In this document: positions 1 through 13,919 of the stretch, one piece after another | Layout: each line of letters starts with the position of its first letter | Numbering within the stretch: the first letter of the stretch is position 1 | Assembly: GCA_020746835.1 (NCBI GenBank) | Contig: JAGPNK010000016.1 | Span: 434,001-498,000, forward strand | Length of the DNA stretch: 64,000 nucleotides | DNA from: Stachybotrys elegans | Lineage: Eukaryota; Ascomycota; Sordariomycetes; Hypocreales; Stachybotryaceae | Direction of reading: 5' to 3' | Position numbers and translations under genes: made by a program | The notes under the pieces: model-generated | Database searches by the model: none | Told to the model about the DNA's origin: nothing | The model's input: only the letters and a program-made list of their open reading frames with translations

Positions 1-1
1 C

Positions 2-731
2 GCCCTGGAATTCCATGAGCTGTGGTCTGTGGCGGATTACGAGTCTCTGGAGCTTGATGTCCCCATGAGCTCCGAGTCGTACCGAATAGAAGCGGACTCT
101 ATCAAGTCTCTGAGCGCCCATATGCAAGGGCTCTTTACCTGGAAAGAATGGGATAAGAACACAAACATCAACAAACCAACTCCACAAGACCCGGGGCATG
201 GAAGAAGCAGTGGGGTTCAACGGTGCATATACCGGGCCACTGTCACTGGCTTCGTTACGACCCCAGCCGGCGGCTTTGAAACAAATCTTGTCCTTTTCCT
301 ACTCCAACCACACCACTATCTCAGGCATCTTCCGAGCTGTAGCTGCGAGCATGACCAACGAGATGCGCCGCACCTCGGCCGAGAGAGATCTTGCCGACAA
401 TGGGATGAGAACGATGAGCACTCGCGGAAATGTTACTCTCCCGTCAGTGTTGTACGAAGTCCAATGGTCATGGCTAAGCTTGCACTTCTCGATGCTGGTT
501 TCTGTATCCTTGTTCCTGGGCCTCACAATTTGGAGATCGAGCGGCGAACCCATGGTACCGTTATGGAAGTCAAGCTCTCTGGCCACGATACGCCATGGCC
601 GCGAGATTGGTGGATTGTTGGACAGCGACGATACAACCGTTGGGCTGATGGAATACAAGGCGAGGAAGCTTTACTTCGATGGGCACCAGGTCGACGGGGA
701 AGCAAAACCTTGTATTGGTTCAGCTACGTAG
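2..731 (+). CDS. DUF3176 family membrane protein, 3' end only (partial)
   Basis: The last part of a fungal DUF3176 protein enters from the left edge. The frame starting at base 2 carries YRIEADSIKSLSAHMQGLF, which fits the extracytoplasmic segment of the family. A second frame (267-731) carries SMTNEMRRTS, then a membrane segment (VQWSWLSLHFSMLVSVSLFL) and PLWKSSSLATIRHG, the family's usual C-terminal hallmark. The two frames would be joined by a 52-nt intron at 215-266 (weak GTTCAA donor, CCCAG acceptor); a frameshift is the alternative. These proteins have several membrane segments and no established biochemical role. Family assignment is fairly sure; the internal junction is not. Confidence 0.7.
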
Positions 732-1155
732 CTGGGGGGCTTCTTGACTCCTATGCTTCTGCAAAATACCACACTACAAGGAAGTGAGTATACTCCAGGA
801 TGGCAGGGATGGCCAACACAGCTCACTGTCTGCACCAAAAATATCGTAGCCGGCTGTGAAAGTAGAGTAACATAGAGCGGTTACTTAGCCTCTTGCTCAT
901 CATGCTACTAGATCCATAGCCTTGTAAATCCGTGATAGTGCCTGCGACGACATCATGCGTAAGGTAGAATCGTGCATATTTCTACATATCATACAGTTTA
1001 TACATTGTCTAGATTACATCGAGTGTTACTGCCTGTGACGCTCTTATAGGTGTAGTGTAGTGATACAGGATCAAGGTACCTGACAGCAGGATACCTCTCG
1101 AAAGGCAGTCTGTGCATGGTGGGTATTGACGTTGGTCTAAGCAGACTTGACGTGC
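732..1155. other. intergenic, convergent 3' regions
   Basis: No gene or repeat recognised between the stop of the DUF3176 gene and the stop of the glutamyl-tRNA synthetase gene on the other strand. It presumably holds both 3' untranslated regions. Confidence 0.5.
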
Positions 1156-4130
<2,975 letters not shown>

Positions 4131-5571
4131 ATGGATCAGTTCGACGGCCCCGAGGATGTTGACCTCTATGGTACGAATGGCAAACTCTTCCCCAAGGCTT
4201 CGCGCTTAACTCTAGTCCAGGTCTGCTCTCCATCGAGAAGGATGCCTCCCAAGATCAGATCAAGAAGGCCTACCGCAAGGTTTGAAAACCCCCGTACTCC
4301 CCGCAGAGGGGCGATCGTGTCTGACTCTTGATTGCAAAAGGCTGCCCTAAAATACCACCCGGACAAGGTCCCCGAAGACCAGCGCGCAGAGTCCGAAGTC
4401 AAGTTCAAAGAGATTACCCAGGCGTACGAGATCCTCAGCGATGAGGAGAAGCGCCACCTCTATGACACCCACGGCATGGCTGCCTTTGACAAGTCCCGAG
4501 GCGGCGCCGGCCCCGAGGTTGACCTCAACGATATCATCTCCCAGATGTTCGGCTTCGGCATGGGAGGCCCCGGAGGTCCCGGCGGACCCCAGCGACCGAG
4601 ACGAGGCCCCGATGAGGAGCAGGAGTATAAGGTCACCCTCGAGGAGCTCTACAAGGGCAAGTCTGTCAAGTTCGCTGCCAACAAGCAGGTCATCTGTGCC
4701 CAATGCAAGGGCGTTGGCGGCAAGGACAAGTCCAAGGCCACCACTTGCGAGCGCTGCAAGGGCAACGGCATGATGGACGCCATCCGCCAGATCGGCCCCG
4801 GCATGATGAGGAGGGAACACGTCCTGTGCGACCACTGCCAGGGCGCCGGCAACGTCTTCAAGGAGAAGGATCGATGCAGGAAGTGCAAGGGCAAGCGGAC
4901 GACGCAGGAGAAGAAGGTGCTGGAGATTTACATCCCCCGAGGCTCCATGCAGGGAGAGCGCATCACGCTCGAGGGCGAGGCCGATCAGTTCCCCGACCAG
5001 ATTCCTGGAGACATTGTCTTCACGCTGGTCGAGGAGCCCCACGACACCTTTGCCCGCCTCGGCAACGACCTCTCGGCCGAGCTCGAGGTGTCGCTCGGCG
5101 AGGCACTGTGCGGCTTCTCGCGCGTCGTGCTCAAGCACCTCGACGGCCGAGGCATCTCCATCGACCGCCCCCGCGGCCAGATCCTGCGGCCAGGCGACTG
5201 CCTCAAGGTGCCTGGCGAGGGTATGCCCATGAAGCGCGGCGAGTCAAAGGGTGACCTCTACCTACTGGTCAAGGTTGAGTTCCCCGAGGACGGCTGGCTC
5301 AAGGACGACGCTGCCTACGACGCTCTACAGAAGATGCTGCCTGGTCCGCCGCCACCCATCACCGCCGACGAGGTTGATGAGGTGGAGTACGAGGACGGAG
5401 CGGATATCGAAGATGTAAGAGATCTTGCCTTCTCATTTCTCTCTCATTTTTAACCTAAACTATGATGCTAACCAACATTAGATGGGCGAGAACTCAGGCG
5501 ATCCACGCTTCGGCAACGAGTGGGAAGACGATGACGGCGAGGAGGGAGGCGCGCAGTGCCAGACGCAGTAA
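4131..5571 (+). CDS. Class A J-protein (Ydj1/Xdj1-type Hsp40) with CaaX box
   Basis: Hsp70 co-chaperone. Exons 4131-4170, 4221-4279, 4341-5414 and 5482-5571 give 420 residues. The J domain (about residues 10-75) has the HPD motif in KYHPDK (39-41). A short glycine-rich linker ([12 protein letters not shown]) follows, then four zinc-binding repeats starting [24 protein letters not shown] and CRKCKGKR, then the two beta-sandwich client-binding domains. The protein ends in CQTQ, a plausible CaaX farnesylation box like the one ending yeast Ydj1, which implies attachment to ER or mitochondrial outer membranes. The N-terminus ([14 protein letters not shown]) looks more like Xdj1 than Ydj1, so I leave the symbol open. 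The last intron (5415-5481) separates the short CaaX-bearing exon. Confidence 0.93.
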
Positions 5572-6097
5572 AGCGCCCCCATCGGCTGCCCTGTGTTCTG
5601 GAAAAGAGCGTATAAGCGCGAGGAAGGGTTTCGATCATGCTTTTTTCTCTTTTCTCTTCTTTTCTTTTCTTCTCCTTTCTTTTCCTTTTTGGGTGACGTT
5701 GTAACGAAGTAACGAGGAACCGGATAGATAACGGGGTTTATTCTTGCTGGATTTTGGGCACTCGCCGCTGTGGGCGTATTCTCTCCAACCATCGGAATAT
5801 CACAGGTAGAACGTGTTGGTCCTACTTTTTCTCTACCCCAGACATGAAGCATGCAGACGTGTAGTGACATGTGCCCGATGGCGAGACAACAAGGTACGTA
5901 GGCCGCTGGATATCAAATGCCCGTTGCTTTGCCCCGCCATACGCCATGCGGTTTACATCCCCAGCCCCTCCAAACCAGTCCAGACCGCCCACCTGTCGTC
6001 ATCTGCCACAACATCCTCCTACCAAACATTCGCGAACATAACTACCCTCCCGACTCACCCTCAAACCTCCTCGACACACCATATAATAACCCCCGCC
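5572..6097. other. intergenic with long pyrimidine tract
   Basis: Holds the J-protein 3' end and the SNF8 promoter. A T/C-only tract runs from about 5639 to 5690, roughly 70 bases after the J-protein stop. No gene seen. Confidence 0.5.
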
Positions 6098-6879
6098 ATG
6101 TCCAGAAAAGGCGTCGGCATCGGGGCCTTCGACCGGTCGCGCCTGACGTCGGCGCAGTTCGCCTCGCACGGGTCCTCGCTGCGCGCGACAAACGCCCAGG
6201 CGCTCGAGACGCAGCTGTCCGTGTTCCGCTCGCTTCTGCAGCAGTTTGCGCAGACGCACGCCAAGGACATACGCTCCGACCCATCCTTCCGGGCGCAGTT
6301 TGCGCGCATGTGCTCGGCCATTGGCGTCGACCCCCTGGCCAGCAGCAACGTCGTCGGCGCCTCCAACAACTCCGCGTGGGCGCAGCTGCTCGGCAAGACG
6401 GTCAACGACTTCTACTTTGAGCTGGCGGTGCGCGTCGTCGAGGTGTGCGGCGCGACGCGCGGCGAGAATGGCGGGCTCATCGGGCTCAAGGAGATGCGGG
6501 AGCGGCTGGCGCAGGGCCGCGCGGACAGCGGCGGCGGCGGCGACATCTCCGAGGACGACATCCGGCGCGCCGTGGAGACGCTCAAGCCGCTGGGGGGAGC
6601 TACGCCGTCGTCCGCGTCGGGCAGAGGGAGTACATCCGCAGCGTGCCGCGGGAGCTGAGCAACGACCAGGCGGCCGTCGTCGAGGCCGCCCAGGTGCTCG
6701 GCTACGTGAGCGTGTCGATGCTGCGCGACAACCTCGGCTGGGAGGCCGCCCGGTGCCGCACCGTCATCGACGACCTCATGGCCCAGGGCATGCTGTGGGT
6801 CGACAAGCAGACGCGCGGCGAGTGGGAGTACTGGAGCCCCGGGTTCATGGTCGACGCGGACGAGATGGAGGGGGAGTGA
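6098..6879 (+). CDS. SNF8: ESCRT-II subunit Vps22/SNF8, apparent one-base frameshift
   Basis: SNF8 forms ESCRT-II with Vps25 and Vps36 and sorts ubiquitinated membrane cargo into multivesicular bodies. The N-terminal part starts MSRKGVGIGAFDRSRL (helical hairpin, first winged helix) in one frame. The C-terminal part (REYIRSVPRELSNDQAAVV, LGYVSVSMLRDNLGWE, WVDKQTRGEWEYWSPGFM; second winged helix) is in the +2 frame. The frames meet at LKPLGG over six Gs at 6592-6597. Seven Gs would give one continuous protein of about 260 residues, the normal length. No GT-AG intron explains the shift. The cause is either an assembly error in the homopolymer or a real lesion; since the downstream codons look fully conserved, an error or very recent event is more likely. 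Confidence 0.88.
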
Positions 6880-7544
6880 GACTACGAAGGGGGAAGGATT
6901 GTGGGAATACGAATACTCTCTACACTGGAGGATAGGGTTGAACACCAAACAAGAGCATCAGCACGCCTGCCGAGCCATCCATCCAAAGAGGTCTGAATGG
7001 GCCGGGGAGACTGGCCAGAGCTCATCACCCGGATGAAGACTGCGTGCCAGTTGAGATGCTCACGAACAGCAGCTATCACATCCTCGCTTGGGCCAGAGCT
7101 ACGATACTATGTGTACCGCTCTGCCGACCACATAACTATAGACCGCATACAGCGTTGTCACGAGACACCAGATGCATAGTTGGACAGCCCGTAAATAAAA
7201 CTATCTACCTCGACACCCGCAATAATTCAGAGCACAAAAAGCATCAAGCCAGATTTGTACAAGGGCCATCTACCCAGTCATTGACGGCATCCCTCGCGTT
7301 TGCAGGTATCTCGAAGAGCGATCGCGGCAGGATTCTGGAGCACCGTCGCCCGTGAAAAGGCCTTTTCGAGGGTCTTCTCCCCAGGAAACCCGCAGCTTAT
7401 CAGTAAACTTCCCATATAGCAAGACATGCTCGTTCCAACAAGCCCAACTCGCATTATCTTGGCCATCTCACTTGGTCCACACCATTCAACCCATCGCTCC
7501 CCATCTACATGAATCTAACATTTCGCGTGACCGGTTCGAGACAT
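6880..7544. other. intergenic, convergent 3' regions
   Basis: No gene recognised between the SNF8 stop and the stop of the Mpv17-family gene on the opposite strand. Only short reading frames without family features. Confidence 0.5.
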
Positions 7545-8505
7545 TTAGTAGGGAGGGTTGGGGCCGATCGGAGGGTAATCATCGGGGCGGCCCATGCCGC
7601 TGTTGCTGCGGCCGTCGCCAAAGTGCTTCTTTCGCAGAGCCGCGAGGCGCTTCTTCTTGGTGACGGTGTTGATGTAGGTGCCGATGACGAAGGAGACGAG
7701 GTTGAAGAAGGGCACCCAGAGCTCGTCGGAGAGGAACTTCTGAGCAAAAGCAAGGCAGATGGGGGAGGCGATCCAGGTGACACGCATCACCTTCCAGAAG
7801 CCAACCCGCACGGTGGCGCGGACCTGGTGGTAGGTACGGGCGCCGGCGATGAGCGCCATGGCAACCAGGTAGACGCTGTTCTGGATGGGAGCGAACTAGA
7901 GGCAAAAGAGTCAGAATGGAGAGCCCAAGCAGATACGATTGATGATTGGGTTTGACTTACCAGTAGGTTGCTCACAACAATCTGCATCACCTTGGATCGC
8001 AAGCTGGTGCGGCCGCGGAAGATGAACTGCAGCAGCCAGATGAAGAAGTGGCCCATGGGAGCGCTGATGAGGGCGCCATAGGCGGCCATCTTGGGGACGC
8101 GCGAGGTGAAGTAGTTGCCGTGCTTATTGCGATCCTTGGCGAGCCACGAGGCGATGAGCTCCTGCGCGGCGGCGAGGGTACCGGCCGTGAGCATCTTGGT
8201 CCGCAGAGGGTTCTCCTCGAGCTGCTTGATGTAGGCCTAGGTGGATGGTCAGTGGGAGCGAGAGGGACGCGCGCGCGCAGCAGTAGCAGCAGCACCATCA
8301 CGTCTACGGTGTGGAGGGTCGGACATACAGAGAGGTATCCCATGTTGCCAGCATTGTCGCGACCGCCCGTCAGAGCAGCGCCGACGGCAGCAGAGATGGG
8401 ATGGTTGCCCTTGGTGCCGGGGATGGGACCAGGAGCGGACTTGGCGGCCTCCTCGACGACATTGGAAACCTTCTTGACGGTTTCCTGCTCGAACTTGACC
8501 GACAT
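7545..8505 (-). CDS. Mpv17/PMP22-family peroxisomal or mitochondrial membrane protein
   Basis: Exons, complement of 8329-8505, 7961-8236 and 7545-7895, give 267 residues, all junctions between codons. Family features: ENPLRTKMLTAGTLAA near the start of the core, FIWLLQFIFRGR, FAPIQNSVYLVAMALIAG, then WKVMRVTWIASPICLAFAQKF, which covers the Mpv17 signature, and WVPFFNLVSFVIGTYIN. Four membrane segments are expected. A basic tail (TKKKRLAALRKKHFGDG) follows. Members sit in peroxisomal or inner mitochondrial membranes and influence permeability and reactive-oxygen handling. The residue-1-to-59 exon is hydrophilic and less conserved. I cannot say which organelle it serves. Confidence 0.9.
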
Positions 8506-10371
8506 GGCGGGCGATTGAGGTGCGGTTTCAGCGTTGGGGAGGCTGGGGCGACTTCATCTATCGGGGGCTCGGGTGGGCGAGCAGGATCTCTGCAGAGGAA
8601 AAGCCGAGCGAGGCACTAGGTCAGCGACGAGATCGAATCGGAGACAATGGTGGCTTCGTGATCGTGGGCAAGCGGTGCGGGTTTGCGGGTGGTGTGAGGG
8701 ACGAGGAACGAGGGTCGAGGGCAAGCTGGTCGGCCAATGGATTTGTTTACGCAGCCGCTCACGGTCAAGGAGACCCCTGCTGCTACACGGACGGGCAGGC
8801 AGGAAGGACGAATGGCTCGGGTAGAGACACAGATGGGAGAGGAAGAGGAAGAGGAAGAGAGAGGGCGGCAGAGGACTCACTCGCACAGTGCCAATGGAGA
8901 AGAGGGCGACGACAACGGGTGGGGAGGGCGCCGAGGACAAGGTGAGACTATCGCAGCAGAGGCAATCGGGCCTGGCGTGGAGGTGGACGTGGATGCGGAT
9001 GGGATTGCTTTGACGGATGGAGATGGGTTTGATTATGGATTATGGGGGGCTGGGTTGGGCTGACGCCGCTGCAGGTAACAAACAAGACAGCCCAGCTGGC
9101 TCCTGTCAAGTCGAGTCGCGCCTCGTCGCGCGCCATGCCGAACAGAGCAATGAGCACCTTTTGCCGGGCTAGCGCCAAAATCGCCCTGTGGCTCTGTGGC
9201 TGCCACATTGGGCCGCATGTGCTGCCGTGTGATTGGCCGACACGACCCCTGCCGCCGAGGTTTGTTTTTTCCGAGGCAACGCAAGACAACAAACGGGCAA
9301 CCATAGACAACGCACACACACACACACACACACACATTCACTTGCTAGTAATTGCTAGGCGATGGGAAGATTAGGCACACCTCTGCTTCACGCGATATCA
9401 GCAATCATTGCTGAAGGGAGAAATAGTAATCACAAAATTCATTTGATTCGTGGTGCGAGCTCGTCTCATGTCTCGCGCGACGCCAGGGCATTCGATCGGC
9501 TGAATCAGGCACCATCGGCCACACCCACCGACTTTGTTCTAGGTGTGTGCCTTATCCCGAGCCATCATCCCGGTCTGACGGCCATTCAATCTACTGCCTG
9601 TCCAGCACCCGGATTCCGCGTTTAAGATGGCTTGCGGTACGTAGGCTGCCGCTCACCAGCACCTGAACAACCATTTAAGCAAGCAACCCCGTCGCTTCTC
9701 TAGGCACTCCAGAGGCTGGTGAATCAACCGTAAACCGCTGCGTCTTATATAGGCCAGCCATGATTAGACTGTGTGCATGTTGATGAAACAGTCGGAGTGG
9801 CAGTGACTTGAAGACTTTCCAGCCGTCCACTCTAGTCCCATCAACCAGCTCCCTGGCTGGCCTCAAGTTGTGTCTGCTTGCGGTGAGATTCATTTTGCAT
9901 TGTTGATTAACCCATTAGTATCCTGCATGTCGTGTATATATGCGGTTGCCTTCTTACGCTGCCCACTCCCATGAATCTTCATCCAAGTACTGCGCATATA
10001 TATACATATTCATTGAATCGCCCTGATACAAGAATAGCTTCGTAGGTATGTGATGCTATGTTGGCCATGGTTGGAGATTGAGTCCTCAGCCCTAGCCGCT
10101 GCTGTGACTGCCACGTCGTGCCAGCTGGCAGGAGCTCCTTCCGCAGGCTCTGCCGACCCGTGACAAACATCGGGCAAAGTAACTTGAACCTTGACTTCAT
10201 CTGCTTCCATCGACTCCGTGGCCATATCATGTCACCAGCCCGGCCGTTCCGCCTCTGGTTATACTTGTCACGGGAATCTTTCGACGAAGGCATAGACTCC
10301 GACCATCGACTTCATCGGCCGACCTCTGACACCATTTCTTATCCAGTATTCTGTACCGTTTGCTCTGCATC
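8506..10371. other. 1.9-kb intergenic region with purine-rich and CA repeats
   Basis: Between two divergent genes. A GAGGAA-type purine-rich tract lies near 8838-8866 and a (CA)n microsatellite near 9309-9336. TATATA motifs occur around 9745, 9936 and 10004. The open frames here are low in complexity (R/G/E-rich) or lack family features, so I call no gene. Confidence 0.5.
9309..9336. repeat. (CA)n microsatellite
   Basis: About thirteen uninterrupted CA dinucleotides, read directly in the sequence, in a non-coding region. Confidence 0.9.
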
Positions 10372-11464
10372 ATGTCCCTTCCTGCGCTGCCCGCCATTCA
10401 TAAACGGCCCATCTTCGAGCCCCAATGCACTCATATAACCATGACTCGGCTCTACGATGACAATGCTCTCTGCACCTCGTGTAATAGGCCTGGTCCCATA
10501 GGCTGGCTCTACCAGTGCACGCAGGATCGTGAGGAGTCTCTCGAACGAGCAGTGTCTCACGGTGATGCGGTATGCTGCTCTCCCTATATCCTACTGCAGA
10601 GCTAACAATTCTATCAAGATCCATCTTGATGATCTGGGCCACTTCTTCACCTCCAAGCTCACAATCCGAGATCGAAGCCCGACGGCACGTCAAGACAAGC
10701 TCAGCTTTTTTGACGAAATATCCGAAGAGCAGATGGCCAGCTACACCCCCTATCAAATCGCTCGCATCCTTAGACAGCGGGACAATGTAAGCTTCAAACC
10801 CTCCATCATCCTGACCGACTGACTCGAAACTAGGTCCACGCCACCATACAAAACGACAAGCTGCGAGCACAGAGTGTCGCCATGATGAAGTTCGTGTTTC
10901 CAAATACAAGCACCTGGGTCTTGTTTCTAACCAGAAGCTAGGAACGATGTACAATGGACTCGAAAATCTCCCCCCGAGTGCACATACAAGGTTTGCCAAA
11001 ACTGTCGCCCGGGCGCTGCTGACCGTGCGTTCCTGAGCATCGATGCAATCGCCAAAGGAGAAATAGCCCCTACCGCAGCGGCGGGATATGGGTTCCATGT
11101 TCTCGGTGGACGTCCTATTGTCAATGCTGAGATCCTCAAGCAGATCGGATGCCGCCCTGTCCCTCTGGTAAGTGCCCGCTTTATATTCCACGCCCATCAA
11201 CTGACATCCCCTCGGCAGAAATACGCCTTGAGTAGTACAGGCAGCAGTTCTTTCAGGTCCGATATGAGCGTCATGGAACTGCTAGAAGATCAGATTGCCC
11301 GAAGCGGGTACATCACCCCTGAAGATGAGACTCTGATCGATGCACCTATGCCACCCGCCTCGACTTCCGCTAGCATTCCAGGGCAGCTGAGGCACTCACC
11401 TCGTTGCGATAACCTGGCAACTTGCGTGGATCCACAAGCCTTGCCTTGGCCGACGAGCAACTGA
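10372..11464 (+). CDS. Conserved fungal protein of unknown function with CxxC pairs
   Basis: Not recognised by function. Model: exons 10372-10569, 10619-10786, 10834-10873, 10935-11167 and 11219-11464, 294 residues. The N-terminal part has NALCTSCNRPGPIGWLYQC, then a block LSFFDEISEEQMASYTPYQI and RILRQRDNV, then CTYKVCQNCRPGAADRAF. This pattern recurs in hypothetical proteins of Hypocreales as I remember them. The paired cysteines suggest metal binding, which is inference. The C-terminal exon is rich in S, T and P. The third intron (10874-10934) uses a poor GTGTCG donor and is the least certain junction. A later start at 10441 (MTRLYDD) is possible. Confidence 0.65.
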
Positions 11465-11601
11465 AAGAAGCATGACTACTTATGAGCATCACCAACAGTA
11501 ATACATAGACTACGAATTGATTCCAATATACCCTATTCTCGAGGCTGTTACTCAAAGCGCAGGATGAAAACAGAATAGTGAACCCGCTCCGTTCACCAGT
11601 A

Positions 11602-13548
11602 TTAAGGCTCGTGCTCTCGCATGCTCTCCGACACCTTCTTCATCATCTGGTCGCCAATGACCTTGGCCTCTGGGAACCGCGGCTCAAAGAACTTCTGCGT
11701 GCTGACAAAACGCTCCTGCCACGTCTCAAAGTGGCCCAGGGAAACACACTCTGCCCATCCACGCGCAGCAAACGTAAACTCGAGATCGTCGCTGCGGAAG
11801 GTCTTGTCCTCTACGGCAGTCTTCAGCGCCGCCTCAAGCAGCCCCGGGCTTCGGAATAGATGCTCCGTCACACCGAGTCGTAGGCGGAACAGGGGCGTGC
11901 TGCAGAGCATGTGGTCGTACGGGACAATGTCCAGCGCCGCCCAGCAGTCCACCATGGCGAGCAGCGAGAGGTGGTTGTTTGGGCGGGCCGGTTCGTCGGT
12001 CGGGGTGCCGAGGGAGAAGGACGAGAGGATGGATGGCTCGAGGAGGGGGCGTGCGTCCCACGAGGTGGCGGCCGTGCCGAAAACCTTGTCCCGCGCGTGG
12101 TAGATGCGCTTTCGCAGCTCTTCGAGGTTTCCCTCCAGCATGAGCTTGTACAGGATGGTGACGCTCTTAGCGTACTGGGAGACCTGCTTGCGAGCCTCGG
12201 GGTTCAAGATGGCCAGGCCGGCGTAGACGTGCCACTTTTGGCTGTAGATGCGCAGCATAATGTTGACCTTGACATTCTCGATGCCGCCGACGTAGCGCGT
12301 GAGCGTCCAGGGGAACTGCTTATTCGCGTGCCACGCCTTGCCCATGGACAGGAAGGCGGCGTGCGTGACGGCCTGCGTGTCGGCGGTGATGCGGTCGTGC
12401 TCGAGCGCCGTCAGGTAGACGAACTTGGACCTGAGGCAGCGCAGGACGGCCTCGACCTTGCGGAGGGCCGAGTCCGGGGCGCGGTGCTGGATGAGCACGA
12501 GGGGCTGGTTGGTGGGATCCACGCCGGGCCCGTGGAGCGAGTGGCACGACACGATGGACACGTCCGAGGGGAGGTGGGCTTCGAAGGCCTGGATCTCGGG
12601 CGACTTGCAGGACGTCTGGCCGCCGACGATGGCCCCCATCTTGGTAGCTGGCGACGGTGCATGTTAGAGAAACAATGGAGCTTGGACGTGCATGACGGGG
12701 ACAAGGACGCGAGAACAAGAAACACGAAATCACAACTGGGAGGGAGGCGTACAAGGGCCATACTGGGCAATCACGCGGTCAATGAAGCCGGCCTCGACGC
12801 TGTAGATGATGTAGTCGCTTGCGCGGGACACATAGTGGCCATTACGGCAAATCTCTATATTTTTCTACGAGAAAAAGAAGCTTCAGCATACGAGCCAAGA
12901 GCAAGACGAGGAACAGTGGACATGGCAACGGTCATACGTGTCCAGAGTACTTCTCCGCTAGGCTCTCGTATTTCTCTTCCCGATCGCAGGCCAGGATTCT
13001 ACGCCGTCCACATCAGCCACTCGACTTCGCCGTGGATGGACATGTTTTCTTTTTTTCTTTCTCTTCGTCATGTCCGGATGGATGGATCTGTGCTGTTTTG
13101 CCATGTTAGCCGTTGCGCTCGAGAGAAGAAGCAGGCAGGTGGACAAAGTGTAAGAGTAGGAGGATTTCTTCAGACAGGAAAAAGTAAGGTAGCAAGCGTT
13201 TACATCACGGAAAGCACAGCGCTGATCCCGAGCACCGGAACGGTGACCGGGGAGCACTGCGCAATGCTCGAGCCAAATGCGCTCTGGTCATCATACAGAA
13301 GGGGTGGTGAGGGGGTGAAATGCGATATCGCAAGGGAGAAAAGAAGAGTTGACTTACCAGATAGAATCTGCCCAGAGCAGCGCGGCATGCACTGCAATCA
13401 AGACACACAAAGGCGCGCGCGCGACTCACCTCCAGCCAGCAGCAGCAAGCCTCTCGGCGTACATCTTGCCCATGTCGCCCATGCCGATGAGGCCCACGAC
13501 AAAGTTTTCCATCCCCGCGGGGACGGATGCGGAAGCGTCGTCCGCCAT
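11602..13548 (-). CDS. TYR1: Prephenate dehydrogenase (tyrosine biosynthesis)
   Basis: Converts prephenate to 4-hydroxyphenylpyruvate with NADP. Exons, complement of 13430-13548, 12938-12998, 12753-12864 and 11602-12647, give 445 residues, the normal length for fungal TYR1. The Rossmann loop is GLIGMGDMGKMYAERL (residues 19-34), followed by ILACDREEKY, where the acidic residue contacts the cofactor. SRASDYIIYSVEAG and GAIVGGQTSCK are conserved substrate-side blocks, and HGPGVDPTNQPLVLIQHR follows. The first intron (12999-13429) is 431 nt, far longer than the others here. A (GT)n run lies just upstream of the ATG. Its 3' end is 137 nt from the stop of the preceding convergent gene. Confidence 0.94.
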
Positions 13549-13919
13549 GTTCTGGTCTGTGTGTGTGTGTGTGTTTCGGACGCGGGTTTAGCCGTGTTCT
13601 TCAGCACAAATCACATCCCGTGGCGGACACGACACCCTTTTTCCTCTTGCAGAGGACGCTCGACTTTTGACGTGGGAATGTGAAGAAGGAAAGGAAAGGA
13701 AGAAGAAAAAGTTTGGAGGCGTCTGGCGCTTTTGGATACAATTCTGCTTATGTAATTTTCGCTCGTTTTTTTTACTCTACCATGTCCTTTGGGCAAAGCG
13801 TGGTGGGATCCGGGCGGGTATGTGGAGCTCAAGTTGAGCTCTTGGTGATAATGACAAGCTTGTGCTTGTGCTAGGTTGAGAGGAGAATAATCCCTTTCAT
13901 AAGATCCTTCTTTTTTCAC
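13549..13919. promoter_or_regulatory. bidirectional promoter between TYR1 and the ATS1-like gene
   Basis: 371 bases between divergent start codons. Contains a (GT)n run at about 13557-13575 and a T-run at about 13768-13775. No specific factor site identified. Confidence 0.5.

Noticed and set aside
4347..5138. 263-codon minus-strand open frame
   Set aside because: Antisense shadow of the J-protein exon.
8520..9063. Overlapping G/R/E-rich frames upstream of the Mpv17 gene
   Set aside because: Low-complexity translation of a purine-rich promoter; no start context, splice pattern or family block.
11911..13683. 590-codon plus-strand open frame
   Set aside because: Lies antisense to TYR1, whose domain order and splicing are clear; the frame has no family features and runs through TYR1 introns.
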